A stretch of 64,000 nt of DNA from Rhodobacteraceae bacterium UBA6197 (GTDB lineage Bacteria; Pseudomonadota; Alphaproteobacteria; Rhodobacterales; Rhodobacteraceae). The notes under the pieces are model-generated. The model saw only the letters and a list, made by a program, of their open reading frames with translations. It made no database searches and was not told the DNA's origin. How positions within the stretch are numbered: the stretch's first letter is position 1; every line of letters begins with the position of its first letter. The DNA is taken from assembly GCA_002422085.1 (NCBI GenBank), contig DISZ01000018.1, positions 6,962 through 70,961 on the forward strand, given 5' to 3'. The position numbers and the translations under genes are program-made. This document shows positions 42,260 to 50,595 of the stretch, piece by piece.

Positions 42260-43699
42260 ATGATCGAAAAACGCGATTTCTATATCAATGGCCGCTGGGT
42301 CGCCCCGGCAGAACCGCAGGATCTGGATGTAATCGATCCGTCAACCGAAGAGGTCTGCGCAGTGATCTCGGTCGGCAGCAAGGTTGATACCGATGCCGCC
42401 GTCGCTGCGGCCAAGGCCGCCCTGCCCGGCTGGTCGATGACCGCACCCGCGACCCGCCTGGCCCATGTCGAGCGCTTGCTGGAAATCTACAAGGCCCGCG
42501 CGACCGAAATGGCCCACGCCATAAGCCTTGAGATGGGTGCCCCGATTGACATGGCACTGTCCGAACAGGTCGGATCGGGGGTCTGGCACACTTCGAATTT
42601 CATAAACGCCTTCAAGAATTTTACCTTCTTGCGCCCATTGGGCGACGGCACACCGGGCGCGATGATCGCGCTGGAACCTGTCGGCGTGGTCGGGTTGATC
42701 ACACCGTGGAACTGGCCGATGAATCAGATCTCGCTGAAGGTTATCCCGGCGCTGCTGGCGGGTTGCACGATAGTGCTCAAGCCATCCGAAGTGGCGCCGC
42801 TCAGCGCGCTGTTGTTTACCGAATTCGTGGATGCGGCAGGGCTGCCAAAAGGCGTGTTCAACCTTGTCAACGGTGACGGCGCGGGCGTTGGAACGCAGTT
42901 GTCGACTCACCCCGACGTCGAGATGATTTCCTTTACCGGATCGACCCGCGCCGGCATCGCCATCACCAAGGCCGCCGCCGACACCGTCAAACGGGTCTGC
43001 CTCGAACTGGGCGGCAAGGGTGCCAATCTGATTTTCGCCGATGCCGATGAGGCGGCCGTCAAACGTGGTGTGCGACATTGCTTCAACAATTCCGGCCAGT
43101 CGTGCAACGCGCCCAGCCGGATGCTGGTCGAACGCCCTGCCTATGAGCGCGCCGTTGAAATCGCCCGCGAGGCCGCTGAAGCGACCCGCGTCGCATCGGC
43201 CCATGAAGCCGGACGCCACATCGGGCCGGTGGTGAATGAAACCCAATACGGCAAGATTCAGGCTCTGATTGAAACCGCAATCGCCGAGGGCGCACGGCTG
43301 GTTGCCGGCGGCCCAGGGCGCCCCGACGGGCTCAACCGCGGCTATTTCGTGCGCCCCACGGTCTTTGCCGATGTCACGCCCGACATGACGATCGCGCGCG
43401 AGGAAATCTTTGGGCCTGTGCTGTCGATCATGGCCTTTGACACCGAAGAAGAGGCGCTGAATATCGCCAACGATACGATCTACGGCCTGACCAATTATGT
43501 GCAAAGCGGCGATGGCACGCGGCGCAACCGTCTGGCGCGGCGGCTGAAGTCGGGGATGGTCGAGATGAACGGCCAGCCCCGCGGCGCCGGGGCACCGTTC
43601 GGCGGGGTCAAGGCCTCGGGACGCGCACGCGAAGGCGGGCACTGGGGGATCGAGGAATTCCTGGACGTCAAATCGATCTCGGGCTGGGACGGAAACTAG
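42260..43699 (+). CDS. NAD(P)-dependent aldehyde dehydrogenase
   Basis: This 479-residue enzyme has the ALDH landmarks: TPWNWPMNQISLKVIPALLA near 150, FTGSTRAGIAI, catalytic Glu in CLELGGKGANLIF (near 250), catalytic Cys in FNNSGQSCNAPSRML (near 284) and EEIFGPVLSIMAF near 380. It oxidises an unspecified aldehyde to the acid. I chose the ATG at 42260 with GGAGG 5 bases before it, over the ATG at 42248. A class I palindrome follows. Confidence 0.93.
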   Translation: MIEKRDFYINGRWVAPAEPQDLDVIDPSTEEVCAVISVGSKVDTDAAVAAAKAALPGWSMTAPATRLAHVERLLEIYKARATEMAHAISLEMGAPIDMALSEQVGSGVWHTSNFINAFKNFTFLRPLGDGTPGAMIALEPVGVVGLITPWNWPMNQISLKVIPALLAGCTIVLKPSEVAPLSALLFTEFVDAAGLPKGVFNLVNGDGAGVGTQLSTHPDVEMISFTGSTRAGIAITKAAADTVKRVCLELGGKGANLIFADADEAAVKRGVRHCFNNSGQSCNAPSRMLVERPAYERAVEIAREAAEATRVASAHEAGRHIGPVVNETQYGKIQALIETAIAEGARLVAGGPGRPDGLNRGYFVRPTVFADVTPDMTIAREEIFGPVLSIMAFDTEEEALNIANDTIYGLTNYVQSGDGTRRNRLARRLKSGMVEMNGQPRGAGAPFGGVKASGRAREGGHWGIEEFLDVKSISGWDGN

Positions 43700-43702
43700 G
43701 CT

Positions 43703-43789
43703 CTTTCATCTTCGTTCAAGTATCCCCGCCGGAGGCCCCTGCGGCAAGGGTTGAAGCCTCCGGCGGGGATACTTAGGCGAAGATGAAAG
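43703..43789. repeat. Intergenic palindrome, class I copy C (34-bp arms)
   Basis: The arms 43703-43736 and 43756-43789 match at 31 of 34 positions with a 19-nt loop. The core is TATCCCCGCCGGAGGC and the ends are CTTTCATCTTCG and CGAAGATGAAAG. It fills the whole gap between the convergent aldehyde dehydrogenase and pseudouridine synthase genes, where it could end both transcripts. Confidence 0.92.
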
Positions 43790-43791
43790 CC

Positions 43792-44445
43792 TCAGAATGG
43801 GCAGGGGGCGGTGACGTCAAGGGCTTCGCCAGTTGCGGGATGCACAAAGCCCAGTGTCAGGGCGTGCAACATCAAGCGCGGGTAATCCAGCGCGGCCCCA
43901 CTTGCATAGAGCGTATCCCCAAGGATCGGATGGCCCAGTTCCATCATGTGAACCCGCAGCTGATGGCTGCGGCCGGTCAATGGCATCAGTGCCACGCGGG
44001 TCGTACCGTCGGGATCATGGCTGAGCACGCGCCAGTCTGTCTGGGCGGGGCGGCCCGTCTCGACATTGACATGTTGGCGCGGGCGGTTTGGCCAGTCGAC
44101 GATCAGCGGCAGGTCGACCCGCCCTTCGGCAGGGCTCAGATGGCCGGCCAGTCGCGCGGTGTAGGCTTTTGAGGTGCTACGGGTTTCGAACTGACGGCCA
44201 AGATCGCGCTGTGCATCGGCTGTCAGGGCAAAGACGATGACGCCGGAAGTATCAAGATCCAGCCGGTGAACCAGCAGCACCGTGGGGAAGTCCACGCGCA
44301 GCCGTTTGATCAGGCAATCGGCCCGGTCCTCGCCTCGGCCCGGAACCGACAACAGACCCGCGGGTTTGTCGACGACCAGAACATGGGCGTCGGCAAGGAG
44401 GATTCGGGCGGCCTCGGGCGGGGGAGAGTAGTGAAACCTTGTCAT
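43792..44445 (-). CDS. RluA-family 23S rRNA/tRNA pseudouridine synthase
   Basis: This 217-residue protein has the RluA catalytic motif VHRLDLDTSGVIVFA (Asp near residue 64), an upstream VVDKPAGLLSVPGRG and a downstream TGRSHQLRVHMMELGHPILGD. Without an S4 domain and at this length it resembles RluA/TruC-type enzymes. It converges on the aldehyde dehydrogenase across palindrome copy C. Confidence 0.92.
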   Translation of the reverse strand: MTRFHYSPPPEAARILLADAHVLVVDKPAGLLSVPGRGEDRADCLIKRLRVDFPTVLLVHRLDLDTSGVIVFALTADAQRDLGRQFETRSTSKAYTARLAGHLSPAEGRVDLPLIVDWPNRPRQHVNVETGRPAQTDWRVLSHDPDGTTRVALMPLTGRSHQLRVHMMELGHPILGDTLYASGAALDYPRLMLHALTLGFVHPATGEALDVTAPCPF

Positions 44446-44481
44446 GTGGCCCTGTTGCCCGGCACAGAGCCGCGCGTCAAG

Positions 44482-45384
44482 TCAGCAGATCTGATGCCCT
44501 GCGGCCCGCAGGCGGCGGGCAATCTCTTTGATATGGGCGGGGGTAGTTTCACAACAACCGCCGATGAGCGTGGCGCCTTGGTCAACCCAACGCAGGGCAT
44601 GGTCGGCGTAAAGGGCGGGGGTCATCTCGGGGCGGGTGTGCGGGCAGGTATGTGTGGGGTTGGCGAGCTTGGTGCCGGCGTTCAAGAAATCCTTGGTGGT
44701 CTGTCGAAAGCCATTGGCGTAGGCGCCGAAGGGCCGACCCATTCGGGCAAAATCGGCCAATGCGGCTGGCATCGCCTCGGGGGCCGAGCAATTGGCAAGG
44801 ATCGCGTCCGAAGGCAAATCGGCCAATGCGGCGACCGGTTCCCCCGAGCGCAGGCAGTGGCCATCGTCATCATCGACCGTCACCGAAAGCCAGACCGGAA
44901 GATTCGCCACCGCGGCACCTTCCAGCACAGCGCGGGCATGGGCCAGCGAGGCCACTGTTTCACACAAGATCAGATCGACCTCGGGTGCCATCAGGCGGGC
45001 GATCTCGGCATATTTGGCCACTGCTTCGGCGTGAGGCGGCAGCATATCGGGCCGGTAGGACGCGACCAGCGGCCCCAGCGATCCGGCGATACGCGCGCCC
45101 GCACCATGGGCGGTTCGCGCCGCGCGGGCCTCGGCAAGGGCCTGCGCGTGCAGGGCGCCGAACTGGTCATCAAGGCCAAAGCCTGTCAGCCGATCATGGT
45201 GGATGGCGTAGCTGTTGGTGGTGGCCACTGTTGCCCCGGCCGCAAAGTAGTCGGTGTGCACCTGTGCCACCAGACCGGGATGATCGCGCATCACCTGTGT
45301 GGCCCAGAGTGCTGCGGCCGTATCGCCCGAGCGGGCCAGCAGCTCTTGCCCCATTCCGCCATCCAGAAGCGTGACCCGGGCCAT
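44482..45384 (-). CDS. Homocysteine S-methyltransferase family protein
   Basis: This 300-residue protein reads VTLLDGGMGQELLARSG at the start, ILANCSAPEAM near 205 (first zinc Cys) and LIGGCCETTPAHIKEIA near 280 (Cys-Cys pair), giving the complete three-Cys zinc site. It would transfer methyl from S-methylmethionine or a similar donor to homocysteine. Its ATG at 45384 overlaps the LysE-family exporter stop (ATGA), so transporter and enzyme are coupled. Confidence 0.92.
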   Translation of the reverse strand: MARVTLLDGGMGQELLARSGDTAAALWATQVMRDHPGLVAQVHTDYFAAGATVATTNSYAIHHDRLTGFGLDDQFGALHAQALAEARAARTAHGAGARIAGSLGPLVASYRPDMLPPHAEAVAKYAEIARLMAPEVDLILCETVASLAHARAVLEGAAVANLPVWLSVTVDDDDGHCLRSGEPVAALADLPSDAILANCSAPEAMPAALADFARMGRPFGAYANGFRQTTKDFLNAGTKLANPTHTCPHTRPEMTPALYADHALRWVDQGATLIGGCCETTPAHIKEIARRLRAAGHQIC

Positions 45385-46007
45385 CAGCTGATCGCCAGTT
45401 TCGCCGCAAGACCACCAAACAGTATTGCCGCCACCTTGTTCACCGCCCCCATCCGCGCCGATAGCGATCGGCCCAGATAGCCCGCAGCGATGCCGTAGCC
45501 AATGGTCACCAGCGTGCCGGTAAAGGCAAAGATTGCGCCAAGAACAACCACCTGCTGCCAGATCGGGCCATATTCCGGCCGGGTGAATTGCGGCAGAAAC
45601 GCGAGAATGAACAGCACCGGCTTTGGGTTCAGCGCATTCGACAGGAACCCGCGACCAATCGCCCTGAGCGGCGACACCACCCCGCGCGCCGATCCGCCGC
45701 CGCTGCCCGCGCGCCATGATTTCCATGCGAGCCACAAAAGATACGCGGCCCCGGCCCAGCGAATTGCAGTCAGTGCCTCGGGATGGGCCGCGATCACCGC
45801 CGAAAGGCCCAGCGCGGCCAGTGTGATGTGCCATACCACGCCAAAGCCCACGCCCAGCCCCGCCATGGCGCCCGCACGCGGGCCGCCCTGGATACCGCAG
45901 GCCGTGGCAAAGAAGACATCAGCGCCGGGGGCAAAGTTCAGGATCAGCCCGCCAATGGTAAAGGCGATCAGGCTCTCGGCCGGGAAGGCCATCAACACAT
46001 CCCACAT
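45384..46007 (-). CDS. LysE-family amino-acid exporter
   Basis: This 207-residue membrane protein has about six helices, the N-terminal LILNFAPGADVFFATACGIQGG (its opening resembles the LysE/RhtB signature) and LSNALNPKPVLFILAFLPQF near 135. It would export a small amino acid; coupling to a homocysteine methyltransferase suggests homoserine, homocysteine or methionine, which is inference. GAGGAG precedes the ATG at 46007. Confidence 0.9.
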   Translation of the reverse strand: MWDVLMAFPAESLIAFTIGGLILNFAPGADVFFATACGIQGGPRAGAMAGLGVGFGVVWHITLAALGLSAVIAAHPEALTAIRWAGAAYLLWLAWKSWRAGSGGGSARGVVSPLRAIGRGFLSNALNPKPVLFILAFLPQFTRPEYGPIWQQVVVLGAIFAFTGTLVTIGYGIAAGYLGRSLSARMGAVNKVAAILFGGLAAKLAIS

Positions 46008-46096
46008 TTGGGGCTCCTCAGGTGCGACGACGAGGGTTGGCAAGTGATGCGCCGCTTTGGTGACAGAACATAGGCGATCCGGCGCGACTGTCGAGA

Positions 46097-46552
46097 TCAG
46101 AGCGCGCCAAAAACCGCGTGCAAGATGCGGGCCAGCGCGGTGGCGTCGGTTTCAGAAAAGGCGGCGGGTTGGTTGCTGTCGATGTCCAACACGCCGATCA
46201 GCCGCCGGCCCGCGCCAAAGACCGGCAGGACGATTTCCGAGCGGGTCGAAGAGGCGCAGGCAATATGGCCGGGAAAGGCATCGACATCTTGCACCAGTTG
46301 CGTTTCACCGCTGCGCGCAGCCGCGCCACACACACCGCGCGAAAAGGGGATCGTCAGGCAGCCGTGGCCGCCCTGATAAGGCCCGATCTTGAGCATCTCC
46401 GGGGCGGTGACGCGGTAGAACCCGGTCCAGTCAAATCGGTCGTCCGCGTGGTGCAGTTCGCAAGCAACCGTAGCCATAAGAGCAACCTCGTCGGTCTCGT
46501 TTTCGGTAAGCGCGGCAATGGCGCGGGCAGTGTCGGGGTAAGAAATGCGCAT
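46097..46552 (-). CDS. Free methionine-(R)-sulfoxide reductase (GAF type)
   Basis: This 151-residue GAF protein has the three cysteines expected of fRMsr: GHGCLTIPFSRGVCGAAA holds two of them and FPGHIACASSTRSEIVLPV the third. The enzyme reduces free L-methionine-(R)-sulfoxide with thioredoxin. It lies 89 bp upstream of the LysE/homocysteine-methyltransferase pair on the same strand, giving a methionine-maintenance theme to the group. Confidence 0.9.
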   Translation of the reverse strand: MRISYPDTARAIAALTENETDEVALMATVACELHHADDRFDWTGFYRVTAPEMLKIGPYQGGHGCLTIPFSRGVCGAAARSGETQLVQDVDAFPGHIACASSTRSEIVLPVFGAGRRLIGVLDIDSNQPAAFSETDATALARILHAVFGAL

Positions 46553-46621
46553 TTTGGGCTTTCTGGGCGACTCCGGGATGATCCCGGCGTTCTGTGGTGC
46601 GTTTCGAACACGAACCGCGGC

Positions 46622-47800
46622 CTAGGGGCGTTCAATCGCAAAGGCGGTGCCTTCGCCGCCGCCGATGCAGATGGCCGCGATGCCGCGTTTCAGGCCGCGG
46701 GCCTCCAGCGCGTGCAATAGCGTGACTATGATACGCGCGCCAGAGGCGCCGATCGGGTGGCCCAGCGCGCAGGCGCCTCCGTTCACGTTGACCTTGTCAT
46801 GGGCGATGGCAAGGCGCGCCATGAAGGCCATGGGAACGACGGCGAAAGCCTCGTTCACCTCCCACAGATCGACATCATCGGCGGTCCAGCCCAGCTTGGC
46901 CATCAGCATCTCGGCAGCGGGGACCGGGGCGGTGGGGAAATCCGCCGGGGCTTGTGCGTGGGAGGCATGGCCAAGGACGCGCGCCCGGATCGGCAGGCTG
47001 TGGGCATTGGCGTAGCTGTCCGAGGCCATGACAAGGGCGGCGGCACCATCCGATATCGACGACGAGTTGGCCGCCGTCACCGTGCCGCCGGCACGAAATG
47101 CCGGCTTTAGGTCGGGTATCTTGTCAGGGCGGGCAAGGCCGGGTTGTTCGTCAAGGCTGACCAGCGTATCGCCGCCGCGCCGCGGCACCGTGACCGGGGC
47201 AATCTCGGCAGAGAAAGCGCCCGTGGTCTGGGCAGCCAGCGCCCGCGTCAGCGATGCAAGCGCATAGTCGTCCTGCGCCTGCCGGGTAAAACCGAAGTTG
47301 CCCGCGCAATCTTCGGCGAAAGTGCCCATCAGGCGGCCCTTGTCATAGGCATCCTCAAGCCCGTCAAGAAACATGTGATCCAGTGCCTGCGTGTGGCCAA
47401 GCCGCGCGCCAGAGCGCATTTTTGGCAGCAGATAGGGCGCGCCCGTCATGCTTTCCATCCCGCCCGCGACCATCAGCCCGACAGCCCCCAGCGCGATCTG
47501 GTCATGCGCGATCATCGCCGCCTTCATTCCCGAGCCGCACATCTTGTTCAGCGTCGTTGCGGGCGTGGCCTGCGGCAGACCTGCGCGAAAGCCCGCCTGA
47601 CGCGCCGGTGCCTGCCCCTGCCCCGCCGGAAGAACGCAGCCCATCAGCAGTTCCTCGACCGCGTCGGGAGCAACACCGGCACGCTCAAGTGCGGCGGCGA
47701 TCGCGGTGCCCCCAAGGTCGGCCGCGGTGACATTGGCAAAGACGCCCTGCATCGCGCCCATCGGTGTGCGTGCCGCGCCCAGAATCACTACGTTGTTCAT
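46622..47800 (-). CDS. Acetyl-CoA acetyltransferase (thiolase)
   Basis: This 392-residue thiolase has the active-site cysteine in TLNKMCGSGMKAAMIA (near residue 89), GGMESMTGAPYLL, and the C-terminal GGACALGHPIGASGARI (catalytic His) and CIGGGEGTA (second Cys). It condenses or cleaves acetoacetyl-CoA or longer 3-ketoacyl-CoAs. GGAGG precedes the ATG at 47800. There is no phaB or acetoacetyl-CoA reductase beside it. Confidence 0.95.
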   Translation of the reverse strand: MNNVVILGAARTPMGAMQGVFANVTAADLGGTAIAAALERAGVAPDAVEELLMGCVLPAGQGQAPARQAGFRAGLPQATPATTLNKMCGSGMKAAMIAHDQIALGAVGLMVAGGMESMTGAPYLLPKMRSGARLGHTQALDHMFLDGLEDAYDKGRLMGTFAEDCAGNFGFTRQAQDDYALASLTRALAAQTTGAFSAEIAPVTVPRRGGDTLVSLDEQPGLARPDKIPDLKPAFRAGGTVTAANSSSISDGAAALVMASDSYANAHSLPIRARVLGHASHAQAPADFPTAPVPAAEMLMAKLGWTADDVDLWEVNEAFAVVPMAFMARLAIAHDKVNVNGGACALGHPIGASGARIIVTLLHALEARGLKRGIAAICIGGGEGTAFAIERP

Positions 47801-47896
47801 CTTGCTTGCTCCTCCGGAAAATCTGTTCCACGGATACCGAATGGTAAGCATTGCAGTCTAGCCTGAAGGTAGAGTGACCTGCGCTGGAGTTTGCGA

Positions 47897-48250
47897 ATGA
47901 ACCTTTATGCCGAAGCCCGTGATGGCGCGCTTGTGGTGCGTTTGGAGGAAGAACGGCTGGATGCCGCCGTCGCCATCCGCTTCAAGGATCAGATGCGCGA
48001 AATTGCCAGCCAACCCGCGCCCCGCGTGATTCTGGACCTCTCATGCGTCCTGTTCCTTGATAGTTCGGGGCTGGGGGCGATCGTATCGGTGATGAAATCG
48101 CTGACGCCGGGCCGAAAACTGGAGCTGGCGGGGCTGACACCCAACGTCGAAAAGGTGTTCCGCCTGACGCGGATGGATTCGGTGTTCACGATCCACACCG
48201 ATACCGGGGCGGCGGGACTTCGCACGAAAGGAATGCGGGATGCTGGCTAA
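47897..48250 (+). CDS. rbaV: STAS-domain anti-sigma factor antagonist (RbaV-like)
   Basis: This 117-residue STAS protein carries the phosphorylatable serine motif LFLDSSGLGAIVSVMK (near residues 54-60). It is followed by an RsbW-like kinase gene overlapping its end by 11 bases, the usual partner-switch order. In Rhodobacter capsulatus an equivalent RbaV/RbaW pair influences gene transfer agent production and stress. I base the symbol on architecture and lineage, not on a comparison. GGAG precedes the ATG at 47897. Confidence 0.85.
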   Translation: MNLYAEARDGALVVRLEEERLDAAVAIRFKDQMREIASQPAPRVILDLSCVLFLDSSGLGAIVSVMKSLTPGRKLELAGLTPNVEKVFRLTRMDSVFTIHTDTGAAGLRTKGMRDAG

Positions 48251-48716
48251 GCAAGCGAACCAATCGGTGCGTGAGATGAGCCCCATCGCCCGGCCCGAGC
48301 CGCAGATCTTCTACCACAGCTTCCCGGCGGATCCGCTGTCTGTCCGGACCGCCCTTCGGGCGGCCCTTGCCCGGTTCTTGCGGCAAGTCTCGCCCGAAGA
48401 GGCGGGCACGCTCGAATTGGTTCTGGCGGAAGTGTTGAACAATATCGTCGAACATGGCTATGCCGACAGCAACTTTGGCACCATATCCCTGTCAATCGTT
48501 CGCGACCGCAAGGGGCTAAGCTGTTCCGTCAGTGATGACGGCGTAGCGCTGCCCGACACCTGTCTGCACTCGGGCAGCAATACCGGACCCAGCCCGGACC
48601 ACCTTCCCGAGGGCGGCTTCGGCTGGTTCCTGATCCGAGATCTGGCAGAAGATCTGGGCTATCATCGCGAAAAAGGGCGCAATCTACTGGCGTTCCGCTT
48701 GCCCCTGCGCGAGTGA
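48240..48716 (+). CDS. rbaW: RsbW-like anti-sigma factor serine kinase (RbaW-like)
   Basis: This 158-residue GHKL ATPase has an N-box ELVLAEVLNNIVEHGYAD (near 60-77), a G1 box SVSDDGVALP and a G2-like segment EGGFGWFLIRDL. It would phosphorylate the STAS protein and bind a sigma factor. The upstream gene overlaps, so stoichiometric synthesis is likely. No sigma factor or RsbU phosphatase gene is in this window. Confidence 0.87.
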   Translation: MLAKQANQSVREMSPIARPEPQIFYHSFPADPLSVRTALRAALARFLRQVSPEEAGTLELVLAEVLNNIVEHGYADSNFGTISLSIVRDRKGLSCSVSDDGVALPDTCLHSGSNTGPSPDHLPEGGFGWFLIRDLAEDLGYHREKGRNLLAFRLPLRE

Positions 48717-48803
48717 AAAGCCCCGCGATGCAGCATTCTTGCGGCCGCATTGCGTGCCCGGGTCCGGGCGGTAACGCCCAGGTCGCGCCAACAATCCAAC
48801 GCC

Positions 48804-49136
48804 TCAGTTCAATTGGAATTGCAGCGGGTAGCGTCCATCTTCGAAATCGCCGAACAGGTCCTGAAGGTCGGGGTGATCCACCGGCTCGCCAGAATAGTCG
48901 GCGATCAGGTTTTGTTCCGAGACATAGGCGACGTAGTAGCTGTGGTCGTTTTCGGCCAGCAAATGATAAAAGGGCTGGTCTTTCGGTGGACGACTTTCCT
49001 CGGGGATGGCATCATACCATTCCTGCGTATTGGAAAACATCGCGTCGACATCGAAAACAACCCCGCGAAAGGGGTGTTTGCGGTGCCGGACCACCTGGCC
49101 CAGATGATATTTCGCGCGCGACGTTTGCATTTTCAT
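48804..49136 (-). CDS. hspQ: Heat shock protein HspQ (YccV-like, hemimethylated-DNA-binding fold)
   Basis: This 110-residue protein reads KYHLGQVVRHRKHPFRGVVF, then WYDAIPEESRPPKDQPFYHLL and YYVAYVSEQNLIAD, matching HspQ/YccV. In E. coli HspQ controls Lon specificity and stress-induced turnover. I used the ATG at 49136 with AAGGGG upstream; more upstream frame (to 49862) belongs to the opposite-strand lipoprotein gene. It converges on rbaW. Confidence 0.92.
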   Translation of the reverse strand: MKMQTSRAKYHLGQVVRHRKHPFRGVVFDVDAMFSNTQEWYDAIPEESRPPKDQPFYHLLAENDHSYYVAYVSEQNLIADYSGEPVDHPDLQDLFGDFEDGRYPLQFQLN

Positions 49137-49319
49137 CAGCCCCTTGGAACGTTTAGTAATCCTTTGCAGGGGGGGCTGTCCATTGCTTCGGCCCGATTCG
49201 CAGGGAAACAGTCTGTGAACCTGTAGCCTACAGTCCGGGCTCCGTGCAGCTTTGTGATTTCCCCGGAGCGGCTTTTTGGCTAAAGTGCAAAAAAACACAA
49301 GCCAATAGGCAGAGCAGTG

Positions 49320-49901
49320 ATGAACAAGTTTCTTATGGCAGCCGTGATGGTGCTGGTAGTGTCTTGCGGTGGTGGCAGTCATACGGCGCCGCGCAATCTT
49401 GATAACGCTTGCGCGATCGTGCGCGAACGCCCGAACTATCATTCCGCGATGAAGCGCGCCGAACGCCGCTGGGGGGTGCCGGTGCATGTGCAGATGGCAA
49501 CGATACATCAGGAATCGAAATTCATCGGCAATGCCCGCACGCCGTTCCGGTTTGCCTTGGGGGTGATCCCGATGGGGCGGCAAAGTTCGGCCTATGGTTT
49601 CAGTCAGGCGCTGGACAGCACCTGGGACGAATACCGCCAAGAGACCGGGCGCCGCGGCGCCAAGCGCGACAGAATCGACGATGCCACCGACTTCATGGGC
49701 TGGTATATGAACGGCTCCAGCGAAAAGCTGGGCATCGCCAAGACCGACGCGCGCAGCCAATACCTTGCCTATCACGAAGGACGGACCGGCTTTGCCAACG
49801 GCAGCTATGCGTCGAAGGCTTGGCTGGTGGATGTCGCCGGACGGGTTGAAAGCCGCTCGCAAACCTACCGCGATCAGCTGACCGCCTGCGGCAGGAACTG
49901 A
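49320..49901 (+). CDS. Lysozyme-like (SLT-type) lipoprotein
   Basis: This 193-residue protein has a lipoprotein signal MNKFLMAAVMVLVVSCGGG with lipobox VVSC. The mature part looks like a goose-type/SLT muramidase fold: VPVHVQMATIHQESKFIGNAR (catalytic Glu in HQES), YGFSQALDSTWDEYRQETG and YLAYHEGRTGF. It probably cleaves or binds peptidoglycan at the outer membrane. The start is GTG 49317 or ATG 49320; I take ATG. Confidence 0.82.
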   Translation: MNKFLMAAVMVLVVSCGGGSHTAPRNLDNACAIVRERPNYHSAMKRAERRWGVPVHVQMATIHQESKFIGNARTPFRFALGVIPMGRQSSAYGFSQALDSTWDEYRQETGRRGAKRDRIDDATDFMGWYMNGSSEKLGIAKTDARSQYLAYHEGRTGFANGSYASKAWLVDVAGRVESRSQTYRDQLTACGRN

Positions 49902-49909
49902 GAAACGGC

Positions 49910-50512
49910 CTATCGCAGGCGCTTGTCGGTTTCGGCGCTGATGTCGAACAGCGCGGCGCCCAGCGCACCGCCTTTGGCCAGTTCGCCCAGAATAACGGTG
50001 GTCTGATTGCCGCCATCATCGGTGATGACCCATTGGCGCAGCTCGGTCGGGCTGCCGGTAAAGACCATCTTGATGGTGCCGTATTCGGGATGTTTGGGAT
50101 CTTGGGCAATGACCGAGGTGGTCTTTGCATCACTGGTATGACCCACCACCATCTTCGCCTTGGCCAGATCGACATTGGCCGCCAGGATCAGGTTCAACGG
50201 CGTGCGGGCCAGCGGGTATTGTTCGGGCGGCTGGTTCGATTTCGGGTCGAAAATGGCCACCTGCTGCTGCCCCGCGATCACCAGCGTGCGGTCGGGCGGC
50301 GCATATTCAAACCGCACCCGGCCGGGGCGTTTGATGAACACCTTTCCGGTCGAGATGGTGCCATCGCCATTCACCTGAGTGAAATCGGCCTGAACGGTCT
50401 GCAACGCGTTCAGGTAGCGCGACAATTCAGTCAGCGGGATTTTCTCGGCGAAAGCCGGGGCAGCAAGGGCAATGGCCAATAGCGGGGCGAGGGCAAAGCG
50501 AAGCATGTTCAT
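49910..50512 (-). CDS. lolA: Outer-membrane lipoprotein carrier LolA
   Basis: This 200-residue periplasmic protein has a signal peptide (ending AAPAFAE), LQTVQADFTQVNGDGTISTG after it, and FIKRPGRVRFEYAPPDRTLVIAG, the conserved concave-sheet region of LolA. It ferries lipoproteins from LolCDE to the outer membrane. Its location behind ftsK is the classical order. It converges on the SLT lipoprotein gene with a gap of 8 bp. Confidence 0.94.
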   Translation of the reverse strand: MNMLRFALAPLLAIALAAPAFAEKIPLTELSRYLNALQTVQADFTQVNGDGTISTGKVFIKRPGRVRFEYAPPDRTLVIAGQQQVAIFDPKSNQPPEQYPLARTPLNLILAANVDLAKAKMVVGHTSDAKTTSVIAQDPKHPEYGTIKMVFTGSPTELRQWVITDDGGNQTTVILGELAKGGALGAALFDISAETDKRLR

Positions 50513-50541
50513 GGGCTCAATCTACCCTTTCGCGGGCAATT

Positions 50542-50576
50542 AAAAAGGCCCCGCCGGATCACTTTGGCGGGGCCTT
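50542..50576 (-). terminator. Intrinsic terminator between ftsK and lolA
   Basis: Read on the minus strand, AAGGCCCCGCC pairs with GGCGGGGCCTT across a 10-nt loop and runs into T5. It should end most ftsK transcripts before lolA. Confidence 0.88.
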
Positions 50577-50595
50577 CGGTCACGGTTTCGCGCGG

